NCBI GenBank assembly: GCA_946894095.1
Contig: OX335644.1
Span: 10,769,595 to 10,833,594 of the forward strand
DNA: 64,000 nucleotides
Direction: 5' to 3'
Source of the DNA: Incurvaria masculella
Lineage: Eukaryota > Arthropoda > Insecta > Lepidoptera > Incurvariidae
Positions within the stretch are counted from its first letter, which is position 1. Each line of letters starts with the position of its first letter. Shown one piece after another: positions 1 to 9,887 of this stretch. The translations under genes were made by a program, and so were the position numbers. A model generated the notes under the pieces. The model searched no databases, had not been told where the DNA came from, and worked only from the letters and a program-made list of their open reading frames with translations.

Positions 1-293
1 CATTTCTGAAACTGGCCAATTTTAATGAAAGAAAAAGCCCTCAAACATTTTCATACATTTTTTTGGAGGTGTACATAATGGATATAAGTACAGATATAAA
101 AAAAATCAAAACGTACGGACGTATCTCTTAGTTGATTTATTGAATTTACAACATTTTAGAAAAATATGCCTGAATTTGACTTAAGAAACAGGCACGAGCT
201 ATTGTATGGAACTCGATTACCTCAGTATACTCTTAAGGATGTTCCGACCCATACAATGTTTTTTTTACACAGAACGCAAAAAGTATTGCACTT
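1..293. other. AT-rich sequence, nothing recognised
   Basis: No convincing exon, repeat or RNA gene is visible. The next feature begins at about 294. Confidence 0.5.
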
Positions 294-541
294 TAAGGCA
301 CGAATTCGTCAAAAATATTAAATATAGCCATAGTAGTTGCAGCGAAAACATATTCACAATTTCAGGTTTAATGGTTTCGTTGTAATTGCCGATTGCGAAG
401 TTTTACACCGTTAGATGGCGCTGTTAAATAAAAATCGTATTTAAATAAATTGTAACAAAACCAATAATCCTGAAATTGTGAAATTGTTTTCGCTGCAAGT
501 AATATGACTATATTAAACTTTTATTATTAATTCGTGGCTTA
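294..541. repeat. Short inverted-repeat element (MITE-like)
   Basis: The two ends are imperfect inverted copies. The left arm runs from AAGGCACGAATTCGTC (about 295) through TTGCAGCGAAAACATATTCA. The right arm, read in reverse complement, gives AAGCCACGAATTAATAAT and then TTGCAGCGAAAACAATTTCA. The arms are about 80-90 bp and there is no coding capacity. A diverged piece of the same middle (CCGTTAGATCGCGC and AATCCAATAAGCCTGAAATT) recurs near 11262-11345. This looks like a non-autonomous DNA transposon; no clear target duplication was found. Confidence 0.6.
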
Positions 542-889
542 TTCAGAGTAGGCGGACTAACTTTAATACGCCGGACTAAACGGGTTTTTGAATGGTTAGT
601 CCGTTGCTAATCTCGTACTTAGTTTTGACAGGTACTCTCTGAATACGACTGTACGGCTTTAAAAGTAGAACTGTTGACCATGCACATTATGCCTTCTTTT
701 TGTTTCCCAAATTAAAGATTAGCTTAGAAGTTCACGATTGACGAGCCCGAAAGCGGTGGTGAATGCGTTCCACGAAGCTATTGAAACGGTCCCACTGCTT
801 TTTATAATAGTTTCAAAGGATTGAAACATGCATTTATTCTGATGGGATATCATGTACTTAAAAATAATTATAACAAGTTTAAAATCTGG

Positions 890-1146
890 TATATATTATT
901 ATTATTATTATAAAATTGTATATACACTAGCAGCTACAAGCTGATGCGTGTATTTTAATTATTGAGTGCACTGTATTAATATTTTTGCAAGTAAAGTTTT
1001 TTTTTTTAAGTTTACTTTTTAATTATTGATTCTCGTTTTTGATATTTGTCCAATTTGTTTTTAAAACTGTTCACTGAGTTAGCACTTATCACTTCTTCTG
1101 GCAATTTATTCCAAGTGTCAACAACTCTGTTAGATAGGAAGTGCTT
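890..1146 (-). pseudogene. LINE reverse transcriptase C-terminus and 3' tail
   Basis: On the minus strand, 1146-1012 encodes about 44 residues ending in a stop and containing the motifs VVDTWNKLPEEV and SVNSFKNKLDKY. This is the usual C-terminal signature of Jockey/CR1/RTE-like LINE ORF2 proteins. The AT-rich sequence below it, with a TAT/ATT microsatellite at about 892-912, would be the 3' UTR and tail. The element is strongly 5'-truncated. It lies upstream of a host exon on the other strand, so it probably sits in an intron. Confidence 0.6.
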
Positions 1147-1268
1147 TCTATATATATATAACAGAATACACAAACTTTCAGTGTTCCTTAAGTATTGTGA
1201 TATGTTAATATTATTAAAGTAATGATATTAGCCGTCCTTGTTTAGTTCCCTCTCTCTCTCTTTGATAG

Positions 1269-1449
1269 GGTACGCAAGACAGTCCACCTGAAGAACGTGG
1301 GTGGGGGACCGCTTTGCGTCACCGCCCGCTGCGAGCCCCCCTGGACGTTGGTGCTGCCACCAGCGGCGCCCGCCCCGCACCCGCCGCAATCAAAGCGGCG
1401 TCGCGCGCCCGAAGCCTTGTACCACCTCCGGCCTCGGACATCCGCTGAG
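1269..1449 (+). CDS. Host gene exon A (ASH/PapD-like protein, partial)
   Basis: A strong acceptor precedes the exon: CCCTCTCTCTCTCTTTGATAG ends at 1268. A GTAATC donor follows at 1450. One base completes a codon from an upstream exon outside the window, then 60 codons follow, beginning VRKTVHLKNVGGGPL and including EPPWTLVLPP. A run such as 'VxLKNVGGGPLxVTA' is typical of a strand-turn-strand of ASH/MSP/PapD-like beta-sandwich domains (CEP192/SPD-2, HYDIN, TMEM131 and others). The end phase is 0, compatible with the exons at 4529 and 5071. GC content is far above the surrounding introns. I cannot name the gene; a centrosomal or ciliary ASH-domain protein is one possibility. Confidence 0.6.
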
Positions 1450-4400
1450 GTAATCGTTTCGATTCATTCGTAGAAATTAAGTCTACGTATGCCGCTAGGC
1501 GACATTCAGTTAATCGTAGGTTTCTCAGAGTACTTAATTTATCAAGCTCAAATTGTATATTACATAACTTCAAGTGTAAACGCGCACGGCACAATATGTT
1601 TAGTGTTAAGCATTATACAGCTAAAAAAAACTCTATATCTATAAAATGTTTCCAAATATAGAAAGGAAACAAATTAACGAATAACCGAGTCACCTATCGT
1701 GCCTGGGCGATCTTAGATATTTCTTTCTGTTGTTTAACAGCTAATATCGATGCATTAATATTTCAGCCTACAAGTAGCGTATTGATATCTGATATTCTAC
1801 CCGCTAAAAATACTGGATCCCCAAATTATATGATATGAGAGAAAATTACTTTTAGCTACTTATTTTCTCGTATATGACGTCTAGAACAACAACCACATTA
1901 AGACACACACCAATACATTAGAACCCATTTTAGTAAAATAACATAAACGGTAATAATAATATAAAGACCCAAGAACAAACACCGATTTTTTTTTGAGAAA
2001 ATTAAATAACAAATAACAAAAAAATCTGAGATTAAAATACAATTTTAAAATCCCAACTAGCGCTCCTTCAGCAAATAAAGTTTAGTTTAATAATAACGTA
2101 ATAAGCATCTATCAATCTTTGTAGAAATTTAATCAAGCCAAATAATAAATCAAGTTACAAGTTTCGTCCAAAACATTTTTCCGAACTGTCGGAACGTATT
2201 AAAAAGTTATGCAACATTATGTAATAACCCGAAGAAACGGTCGCTTCCTGTCATTCATCAAAGAAACAATGACAGAAAAAGTTTCGAATCACTTTGGCGT
2301 TTTAACAGGCTCCCCTTTCTGTGTCTGCTTCCATTAGGCTAGCCGCTTACCGCGAAACAGCGAGAACAGATGGACCGGAGTAGCCACCAGAACTCGTTTG
2401 AATGGGGCGGAGTTGTCACTTTACATAATATGGCAATAGCGCCGGCGAGTGAGCTCGCGTACGAATTAGCTTACTATAGATTTTCTCTAATTCCAACGAC
2501 AGAACTTCACAGGGTGTTATTTAGTTTAACAAACATTCGATGTCGCACATCTCGAATTCATACGCAAACCAACTACAGTTAAACTTTTTAGTGCATGGCT
2601 ACGTGGCTACTCTGCCGCCATACGAATGGGTTTCGTGCGCTACTCCCGTAATTTCATGCTCGCTGCTGCGAAACATCATTAATCACTGTCTCGTAAGGAT
2701 TTCATTAATACCTGTAATTGAGTTAATATTTTTTGCATAAGTCCAGAACGTTGTTGAGAATGATGTAAATGTTTCGTGCAAACATTCGGAATTCATTTGC
2801 GTACTAAAGTTTTGTATTCTTTGAAAGCTTCTGATGCAGTTTATTCAAATTCTTCGCAACAAAAATGATATATTCCTGGGTAAAAAAATTGTTAACCAAA
2901 TTGATTTCTTTATTGAAAGGAAAATTTAACGTCAGTTTACTCGAAGATATTTAAATAAATACTTCATAAGAATTTGGAAGAAATCACTCTTAGTGATAAG
3001 TCCGCCTTTGTGCAGTATTGTTGTTTTGCTGTATGTTTTCTCTGTAATTGTATTTTTGTTTATGCAAAACAAATAATTTATTCATTCATTCTAATGTCAA
3101 TGATTTTATATGAACTTAACACATGAGCACCTGGATAAGAAATATAAAATTTACGTTAAAAAAAAGGTGAATTGGTAATACCACACATACTGTTATTACA
3201 TTACCAAAAATATTATGGGAAATAAGAGCCATGCCAGTACCATCCTTATATTTCATGTTCATCATAGCACAACTAAAAATTGTGATGACGTAGTAGTACG
3301 ATTGTGACTAGAAGTGATGATGATGATAAACGCAATCATTTTGTTTAAATGATTTCGTTTATTATGATTGGAATGTTAAATTAATACAAAAAAACAATAA
3401 GATTAAGATATGATTTTTGAAAGATGTATCGGCGATTAGCTGAAACCATATGTTTTATCCATTGATAACTATGGCCGCTCTTTCAATTCGGTCACGATTT
3501 TCGCTTTTACCGCGTTAAGCTAAAAACAAGCAGGAAATATATTGCGAAATATATTTTCAGTGGTGGTCATTGTTTCAGTCGGAGGTGTGAAAGTTTCAAT
3601 TCAGCAATTTCGCGCACATAACATTTGACCGGCGGCGCCCGCTGCCGCCTCCATCGAAAACTTTACGCCATATTCGACAAAAATATGCTATAAAACATTT
3701 CACGGTTGTTTCAAACTTTTACACGTTAAACTAAATAATCGCTGGATTGTATTCATTTCAAAATAGTTCTGAATCGTTGTAAATCATAATAACCTAAAAT
3801 TAATTTCCATGATAATTTCAAGCGACTATTTCCAAAAAACGTGTAGAATATTTATCTATGGGATCTGCATGCACAAACCGGAAATTACGTAACAACCAAA
3901 TACTAACTATGACTACTTGATTGTCCGCGATTAAACATAAATATGGCGCTAATTGAACAGTATGTGTTCACGCCAATATGGCATGGGTGACCTAGGTGGG
4001 TAGTTTGCACTTCACGAGCATTCAATTCTATCCGAAGTTGTTCGTACGCCACTCTCGCTCTGCTACTAGTTGTCAAGCATGGTGCACGCATGCACCGCGT
4101 CCACGCAACCTATCATCGTGGAGCTCCTCTTAGGGCTCCACGCCCGCAACCCGCCGCAAGCCTGACCACGCTGTGTCGTCTCGCCTCTGGGCGAAGTGCT
4201 GTGCCACCGAACACTGTCCCGGGACCTGACGCCTAGGAGCTGGTGCTGCTGGAGGTACTTGGCTGTTCCCACCCAGGTGTAGGTGGATGGCACAGAAGAA
4301 AATCTTTGATAGGAAAAGACAGTCGATGCTTTTTGAATCGGGACAATTGGTCTTAGCTCGGAAATAATAGGAAAAATTGCCAAACTGTCACGCATGTACG

Positions 4401-4528
4401 AAGGTATTACAGATCCTTAAAGGATTACAGCTCGAGTATCCCCAGTAAATTATAAAATAAAAAGTCTAAATGAAAAGCTGAAATCCGAACGAAATATTCA
4501 CATTAATAGAGTGAAACCTTTTTACCAG
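1450..4528 (+). other. Intron of the host gene
   Basis: AT-rich sequence between the GTAATC donor at 1450 and the acceptor at 4528 (TTTTTACCAG), or the acceptor at 5070 if the 4529 exon is not real. It carries the hAT-like MITE at 2358-2665. A GC-richer stretch at about 4080-4290 has short open frames on both strands but no splice-bounded exon I can defend. The rest shows nothing recognisable. Confidence 0.45.
2358..2665. mobile_element. hAT-like MITE, family M1 copy 1
   Basis: Terminal inverted repeats start CAGCGAG and end CTCGCTG. Longer inverted similarity runs inward (AACTCGTTTGAATGGGGCGG against the reverse complement of the region at 2610-2635). Flanking 8-mers CCGCGAAA (2350-2357) and CTGCGAAA (2666-2673) differ at one base and look like an 8-bp target duplication. 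CAG-type ends with 8-bp duplications are a hAT hallmark. There is no transposase; the short ORFs here are incidental. Related copies lie at 22659-22984, 25308-25585 and 37554-37868. Confidence 0.65.
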
Positions 4529-4636
4529 TTTCAACATCGGTGGCCCGGTGTGACGTCCCGAGGCCCTCCTTCGCTCGTGAAGTGCGACCTGCCGGTGCGC
4601 ATACAGCATGTGTGTCTATGTCAGCGGAGTCCAGCT
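4529..4636 (+). CDS. Possible host gene exon B (tentative)
   Basis: Follows a pyrimidine-rich acceptor (AAACCTTTTTACCAG, ending at 4528) and precedes GTAATT at 4637. It is exactly 36 codons, phase 0 at both ends, matching exon A and the exon at 5071. The peptide includes PPSLVKCDLPVRIQHV, beta-strand-like. The donor context (GCT|GTAATT) is weak, and the frame stays open past it to 4780, so this could be spurious or could end elsewhere. Confidence 0.4.
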
Positions 4637-5070
4637 GTAATTTTTGGTATTTCGGACTTAAAGCCGGGAAAAATACCCTATATTTTAGTGCAATTCCGCG
4701 TACTTGACCGTGTTTTGTCGACTGGCAATGACTGGAAACAGTGCACGCCCAATTTTCTTTTGACAGCTACCTGTTATTAAATTTAATTTTAATTTTGTTA
4801 CTGACTGTAGACGTTGTGCACTCCACAATTAGAAAATTGAAGACAGCGGGTCTCATAGTAGTAAAGTCGCACTAGGTATAACATCTCCTTACTTTTTATC
4901 TGAGCTCAGCAAGATATTAGCGAGATATTAGTTTATATATGCTTGTTTCTATTCGCGAAACTGTTACAATCGCAGTCAATGTTTTGTAAGCGAATATTTT
5001 GTAATGATTTTTTTAATATATTTTCTTAATTTTGTTGCATCACCCATTTATGACCATACACTGCGTGCAG

Positions 5071-5187
5071 GTGTGCGTGGAGTTGTCAGCCTGCGCTGCA
5101 GACGTGGTGCCAGTCCGAAGCCCGTATCCGGACAGGCTCATCCTCATCAAACAGCTGACGTTTCTAGAGGATGAGGCCCTGCTTCAG
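5071..5187 (+). CDS. Host gene exon C
   Basis: Acceptor CTGCGTGCAG ends at 5070; donor CAG|GTATAG at 5188. It has 39 codons, phase 0 on both sides, with peptide VCVELSACAADVVPV followed by SPYPDRLILIKQLTFLEDEA. There is no stop in this frame, and GC content is higher than in flanking introns. It joins in phase to the exon at 5512. Confidence 0.65.
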
Positions 5188-5511
5188 GTATAGAAGCGAA
5201 TTTTCCTCTTCAAGTTACTAGTCAAAGGTTTTTTTGAAAAATTATAATGTTATAGTGGACATTATGTTATAGTATAATGTTATAATGTTTAAGTAAAATC
5301 ACCTTAACGGTCAAGCTGAAGCTGGGAATTACTTTAAACACTAGCTGTGACAGGGTATTATGGTCAGTTTGTGCATTAAGCGTGGCATTGAAGTTGTAAC
5401 TGGAGAATAGTAGGCCGGTGCTGATGCTGACACTGCTGAAGCTGGGGACGTGCGTCGTTGAAAATACTTATACCCTAGATGAGATAGGGTATATATGGAC
5501 GGTGTGTGTAG

Positions 5512-5635
5512 AGCGTGACGCTGAAGTTGGAGCTGGAGTACAGTAGGTTGGTGGTGGAGCCGATGCTGCTGCAACTGGGCACGTGCGTTGTCGGTGACAC
5601 TCGCAAGGATTTCTTCACAATCTCCCATACCAGCA
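5512..5635 (+). CDS. Host gene exon D (ASH-like domain start)
   Basis: Acceptor GGTGTGTGTAG ends at 5511; consensus donor A|GTGAGT at 5636. It has 41 codons plus one base. The peptide includes LKLELEYSRLVVEPMLLQLG and GTCVVGDTRKDFFTISHTS. The pattern 'G(T/V)xxxGDTRxxxFxIxHTS' is the classic opening of ASH/MSP-like repeats, where an element of regular spacing precedes the F-x-I-x-N/H-x-S strand. Confidence 0.7.
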
Positions 5636-6062
5636 GTGAGTATTTTTTAGTTTTTTTTCTAAACATTTCCGGTTCATATTTCAAATATTTTTCCAGGTTT
5701 TTTGTACGTTACGTTATGTAAATCTATTTTATATAATATTCCTAATACGTTTCGTAATTAATAATAGTGTTTAGAATTTTCTGCAGATTAATTTACGTAC
5801 CATGGAACTGATCGTTATTTTGCGCAATGAAGACGTTTACTTAATTATTCTGTGCCCAATCAGTAGGATCGGATGAAACTGTAAACGCCAACCGGGCGAG
5901 TAGGGTTTTTTCTTTTATAAATATGAAATGGTATTATGTATTGCTCAGGGCGCATACGAGGTGAAGGTGTTTAAGAATAAGTAGCTGTAAAATGTTTCTT
6001 AGGCTGACACATATTTACCCCCAATTTTGTTTATATAAAAGATATTTGTTTTCTGTTTGAAG

Positions 6063-6183
6063 AAACTATATCTCTTGACGTTATTGTCAATTGGAGCGGT
6101 GGCGATGAGTTCCGCCTTTATCCGCAGCGACTACGTCTTGCGCCTGCGCAGCGCGCCAATATCTACGTACAGTTTGCACCCAG
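6063..6183 (+). CDS. Host gene exon E (ASH-like domain end)
   Basis: Acceptor TTTGTTTTCTGTTTGAAG ends at 6062; donor CAG|GTATTT at 6184. Two bases complete the codon begun at 5635, then 39 codons and two bases follow. The peptide reads TISLDVIVNWSGGDEFRLYP then LAPAQRANIYVQFAP. The ending 'F-x-x-x-P-x-x-x-x-L-x-P-x-x-x-x-x-I-x-V-x-F-x-P' closes the beta-sandwich begun in exon D. The phase match between D and E is strong evidence for a real gene. Confidence 0.75.
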
Positions 6184-6330
6184 GTATTTTTTATTAGAGT
6201 CAATTGTTACAATGAATACCTAAGTATCTTTGAGTGTTTCTTAATTCAGTCACTCTCCTGCATAGTCTTGATTTCTTATACTTTACAACATGTTATTTCT
6301 GTTCTACTATAGCAACAAGTTTAATTGGAA

Positions 6331-7330
6331 TTTCAGCGACATCTGCAGGGCAGCGCCAGTGCGTCTGTGGCGTATTCATACAATTAGATGCGCCAACTAA
6401 ATGTAGTCCACATTTAGTTGGCGCATCTAATTGTATGTGGAAAGCTCTTTGTAGTCTACTCTCGTCACAGATTGCGCTCCTATGTACAACGCGCTACCAT
6501 TTATCATCCGCGCCGAAAGTTGCGCGTGTGTAAATGCATAATGTGTGAACAAAGGAGCGGGCGCTGTGGAGGGCAGCGCGCGCGCGTCTATGGCGTCTTC
6601 ATACAATTCGATGCGTCAACTAGATCTGGTCTCTTTGGAAAGCTTTTTGTCGTCTACTCTCGTCACGGATTGCGCTCTTAGGAACAACGCGCTGCCTTTT
6701 ATCTTCCGCACCGCAAGCTCCGCGTGTGTAAATGTATAATGTGTATAATGAACAAAGGAGCGAGCGCTGTGAAGGGCAGCGCGTGCGTGTCTACGGCGTC
6801 TTCATACAATTCGTTGCGTCAACTAGATGTGGTCTCTTTGGAAAGCTTTTTGTCGTCTACTCTCGTCACGGATTGCGCTCTTAGGAACAACGCGCTGCCT
6901 TTTATCTTCCGCACCGCAAGCTCCGCGTGTGTAAATGTATAATGTGTATAATGAACAAAGGAGCGAGCGCTGTGAAGGGCAGCGCGTGCGTGTCTACGGC
7001 GTCTTCATACAATTCGTTGCGTCAACTAGATGTGGTCTCTTTGGAAAGCTTTTTGTCGTCTACTGTCGTCACGGATTGCGCTCTTAGGAACAACGCGCTG
7101 CTTTTTATCTTCCGCACCGCAAGCTCCGCGTGTGTAAATGTATAATGTGTATAATGAACAAAGGAGCGAGCGCTGTGAAGGGTAGCGCGTGCGTGTCTAC
7201 GGCGTCTTCATACAATTCGTTGCGTCAACTAGATGTGGTATCTTTGGAAAGCTTTTTGTCGTCTACTCTCGTCACGGATTGCGCTCTTATGTACAACGCG
7301 CTGCCAAGTTCCGCGTGTGCAATTGACTGT
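6331..7330. repeat. 203-bp tandem array in the last intron
   Basis: Three near-identical units repeat with a period of exactly 203 bp (matching points at 6724, 6927 and 7130). They are preceded by two more diverged units (about 6331-6540 and 6541-6735) and run into the last exon. Each unit contains a version of AACAAAGGAGCGAGCGCTGT, which resembles the start of the last exon (AACAGAGGAGCGGGCGCGGT at 7334-7353). The unit therefore spans the intron-exon junction. Open frames inside are by-products of the repeat. The first unit carries a 28-bp palindrome (6377-6437). Confidence 0.85.
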
Positions 7331-7338
7331 GTGAACAG

Positions 7339-7534
7339 AGGAGCGGGCGCGGTGGAGGGCAGCGCGCGCGCGTCAGTGGCGGGGGCAGGTTGGTGCGCGG
7401 TGCGACTGGAAGTGCGCGCGCGAGCCACCCACGACTGCGCGCACCGCGAGTCCACGCGCGACGTCGACCACACCGATGACGTCGCGCTGCAACCGCCGCA
7501 ACGTCAGTACGACTTCCTAGCGTTGCCTCGGTAG
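7339..7534 (+). CDS. Host gene terminal exon
   Basis: The acceptor GTGTGAACAG ends at 7338. One base completes the AG left by exon E, then 64 codons run to TAG at 7532-7534. The first 15 or so residues are Gly/Ala-rich and correspond to the part duplicated in the upstream array. The rest (WCAVRLEVRARATHDCAHRE, ending QYDFLALPR) reads as a normal C-terminus. The exon is very CpG-rich compared with its intron. The pyrimidine tract before the acceptor is weak, which lowers confidence in the exact start. Confidence 0.55.
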
Positions 7535-7662
7535 AAACGTCTATTTTTGAACCTGGATTACGAATTAGGTTTGGTTGGCTAGTCTCAGTCGATATTAAAT
7601 GCGATTTAAAAAAAAAATGCGTCCAACTGAAGGTTCGTTTCAATTTTACACAATTCACTTGA

Positions 7663-7668
7663 AATAAA
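7663..7668 (+). terminator. Poly(A) signal of the host gene
   Basis: AATAAA lies about 130 bp after the stop codon at 7534, in an AT-rich 3' region (GAAATAAATATTTTTAATTG). It is a plausible polyadenylation signal for the exons above; no other hexamer is closer. Confidence 0.5.
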
Positions 7669-7740
7669 TATTTTTAATTGCTAATGCGTTTTCCCTTCCC
7701 TACATTGATTATGAAATAATTCAGTTTTAAGATTTTGTTT

Positions 7741-7850
7741 TATGCGACCTGACATGGATGGCTCATACCACACAACTACCGTTAGCCCAATACACCACGT
7801 TCCCGAAGGAATTAGGTGCCATGCCAGGACCTTCCCTTTATACGTATTAG
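7741..7850 (-). mobile_element. SINE 3' fragment (HaSE-like), minus
   Basis: Begins at the SINE's 3' end (GACATGGATGGCTCATACCA) and stops after AGGACCTTCCCTTTA. It matches the tail of the fuller copies at 38350 and 57364. The head and most of the body are missing. Confidence 0.75.
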
Positions 7851-8435
7851 ATACTTTATATGTAGTAGACGAGTGAAGCTTGCCTTACATTACCCCACAA
7901 GCCGTGAATTTCTGCGGACCCTTTTATGAAAACACTATAAAGTCATGTGTGATGTTTAGAAGTGTTATTTTATCACTATTTTAGTGAATAAATAAAAACA
8001 AGTATACCCTTTCTAATACCGCTCGTCGCAGAACATACAAGAAATTAACACATTCACTGTACAGATTTCTAAAAGAAGAACCAACCGATCTTTTAGATCC
8101 TTTTTATAAGGTCTGTGATCTATCGAATGGACTCGCTGCCTAGGTATTTCCCCTAAAGTAGCGTATATAATATTGGATACTTTCTATTCCCGTAGTTTCT
8201 CCTACCTATCTCGAAACACCTCTATATGGTTGCACTCGGTCACTCGTTTTGTGCATTTTGAAATATGTTTGCCAAGTAAAACAGATGCAGACTGCAAGCG
8301 ACAGCTCCGAGCGAAGCTTTCAGCAGATTTACGAGTCGGACGAGAATAGACAATGAAATCCCGCTAGGGAATCCGGGATCGAGAATGACGGACGAAATAT
8401 TACTTGCAATCTCTGGCACATGTGCGCAAAAAAAA
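7851..8435. other. No gene recognised
   Basis: AT-rich sequence with only short incidental open frames. An unassigned GC-richer patch at about 8280-8420 borders the next repeat. Confidence 0.5.
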
Positions 8436-8735
8436 ACCGGCCAAGCGCGAGTCGGACTCGCACACGAAGGGTTCCGTACCATCGTACAAGATTTAACACA
8501 AAAAAATCACGTTTTTTGTTTGATTTTTCCCCCTTTAATTGTTATTATTTTTTCATTTTACCTAGTTGTTCTTATAGCGGCAAAATGAATACACACTTTG
8601 TAAAAATTTCAGCTGCTCTACCTATTACGGTTCACGAGATACAGCCCTGTGACAGACGGACGGACGGACGGACGGACGGACAGCAGAGGCTTAGTAATAG
8701 GGTTCCGTTTTCACCCTTTGGGTACGGAACCCTAA
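8436..8735 (+). mobile_element. Interspersed repeat family R1, near full-length
   Basis: Runs from CCGGCCAAGCGCGAGTCGGA through AGGGTTCCGTACCATCG to TTTGGGTACGGAACCCTAA. GGGTTCCGTACC and GGTACGGAACCC form an inverted pair. A GGAC/CGGA tetranucleotide run lies near 8657-8681. This repeat is very common in Lepidoptera as I know them; I do not assign a superfamily. Other copies: 23908-24131 (minus), 34840-34985, 40195-40494, 46311-46580, and 47554-47696 (minus, broken by mariner). Confidence 0.8.
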
Positions 8736-8797
8736 CAGGAAATTACTTAATGTGTTTGCTGGGTAAAATCCATTCTTATCCATTGTGTCGTTTTTAT

Positions 8798-9269
8798 TAG
8801 ACAGTACACCCGTTGCGGCGGGCTTCCGGAATGTGGTGTATAGACAGTACACCCGTTGCGGCGGGCTTCCGGAATGTGGTGTATAGACAGTACACCCGTT
8901 GCGGCGGGCTTCCGGAATGTGGTGTATAGACAGTACACCCGTTGCGGCGGGCTTCCGGAATGTGGTGTATAGACAGTACACCCGTTGCGGCGGGCTTCCG
9001 GAATGTGGTGTATAGACAGTACACCCGTTGCGGCGGGCTTCCGGAATGTGGTGTATAGACAGTACACCCGTTGCGGCGGGCTTCCGGAATGTGGTGTATA
9101 GACAGTACACCCGTTGCGGCGGGCTTCCGGAATGTGGTGTATAGACAGTACACCCGTTGCGGCGGGCTTCCGGAATGTGGTGTATAGACAGTACACCCGT
9201 TGCGGCGGGCTTCCGGAATGTGGTGTATAGACAGTACACCCGTTGCGGCGGGCTTCCGGAATGTGGTAT
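8798..9269. repeat. 43-bp minisatellite, 11 copies
   Basis: Units start at 8798, 8841, 8884, 8927, 8970, 9013, 9056, 9099, 9142, 9185 and 9228 with TAGACAGTACACCCGTTGCG. By eye they are identical until the last few bases of unit 11. Because 43 is not a multiple of three, all minus-strand frames stay open and give a periodic 182-residue ORF, which is an artefact. The 3' part of the unit (TTCCGGAATGTGGTGTA) matches a stretch of the HaSE-like SINE (TTCAGGAATGTGGTGCA at 38671-38687), and a SINE tail follows directly. Confidence 0.95.
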
Positions 9270-9325
9270 ACAGGGCTAATGGTTATGTGGTATTAGCCAT
9301 CCATGTCAGGTTTCATAACAAAATA
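9270..9325 (+). mobile_element. SINE 3' tail fragment
   Basis: GGTATTAGCCATCCATGTCA is the conserved 3' end of the HaSE-like SINE. It directly follows the last minisatellite unit, so the array sits inside a SINE copy. Confidence 0.75.
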
Positions 9326-9434
9326 TGCCATGATGCACGGGCCAGGGAAACATTTGGGCTGGGAATTGGTTATATACTTTCCCCGCACAAAATTCACAGA
9401 TCTCGCCGTTCCCTCAATGATCGTAGGGCAATAA

Positions 9435-9887
9435 ATGTATACACGCCAACGCGATTACCACCACACATTTGTCTTCAACCCACATTACTGTTTCCTTACA
9501 AATTCTCATGCTGTGTACGGTGTACTGTACAGTGTACAGTACTGTGATGCGTTCCGTACAACTTTTATAAATGACGAATCGAAAAGGTTTGAACATGATC
9601 GATTTATACCTCCCCTTGGCCATTGCCAACTTCAACTTTACTCGTGTGAACCTGTCGTCGATTTGTATTTTTGTAAGAAGATAAAAAAATATTTGGCCAC
9701 TATTATGGCCGAAACAAAATACCGAATTCCACATGGTCCAAACAAGTTTCTTGTCCGTTATTTTTCACCAGACTTATCGAACCGACAGAATTGTTTGAAC
9801 GAATATTTTACAACGTTTACTGTAACTAACAAGGCACGAAAGTGGTACAAACGTATACGCAAATCTAGTTCTCAAGGACTATGTTGA
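9435..9887 (+). other. Unassigned 150-codon open frame
   Basis: An open frame longer than most around it. I do not recognise the bulk of it. The C-terminal TVTNKARKWYKRI vaguely recalls the basic K-x-x-KWYKRI segment of piggyBac-type transposases, but nothing upstream supports that. It has no GC contrast and no splice-like boundaries. It may be a transposase relic or chance. Confidence 0.2.

Noticed and set aside
1319..1594. 91-residue minus-strand ORF
   Set aside because: It is the opposite strand of the GC-rich host exon at 1269-1449 extended into the intron; the + strand has splice signals and a domain-like peptide.
6418..7145. Series of 70-90 codon ORFs with similar protein sequence
   Set aside because: These are the same stretch of the 203-bp intronic tandem repeat read repeatedly; each begins at the same repeat position.
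7225..7658. Two overlapping minus-strand ORFs (82 and 123 residues)
   Set aside because: Antisense shadows of the CpG-rich terminal exon, Arg/Ala-rich as expected from reversed GC-rich codons.
8691..9239. 182-residue open frame on the minus strand
   Set aside because: It is produced by the 43-bp minisatellite: 43 is not a multiple of three, so the three frames follow one another without stops. There is no gene.
8798..9269. CRISPR-like regular array
   Set aside because: Units are contiguous and identical with no variable spacers, and the sequence is eukaryotic.
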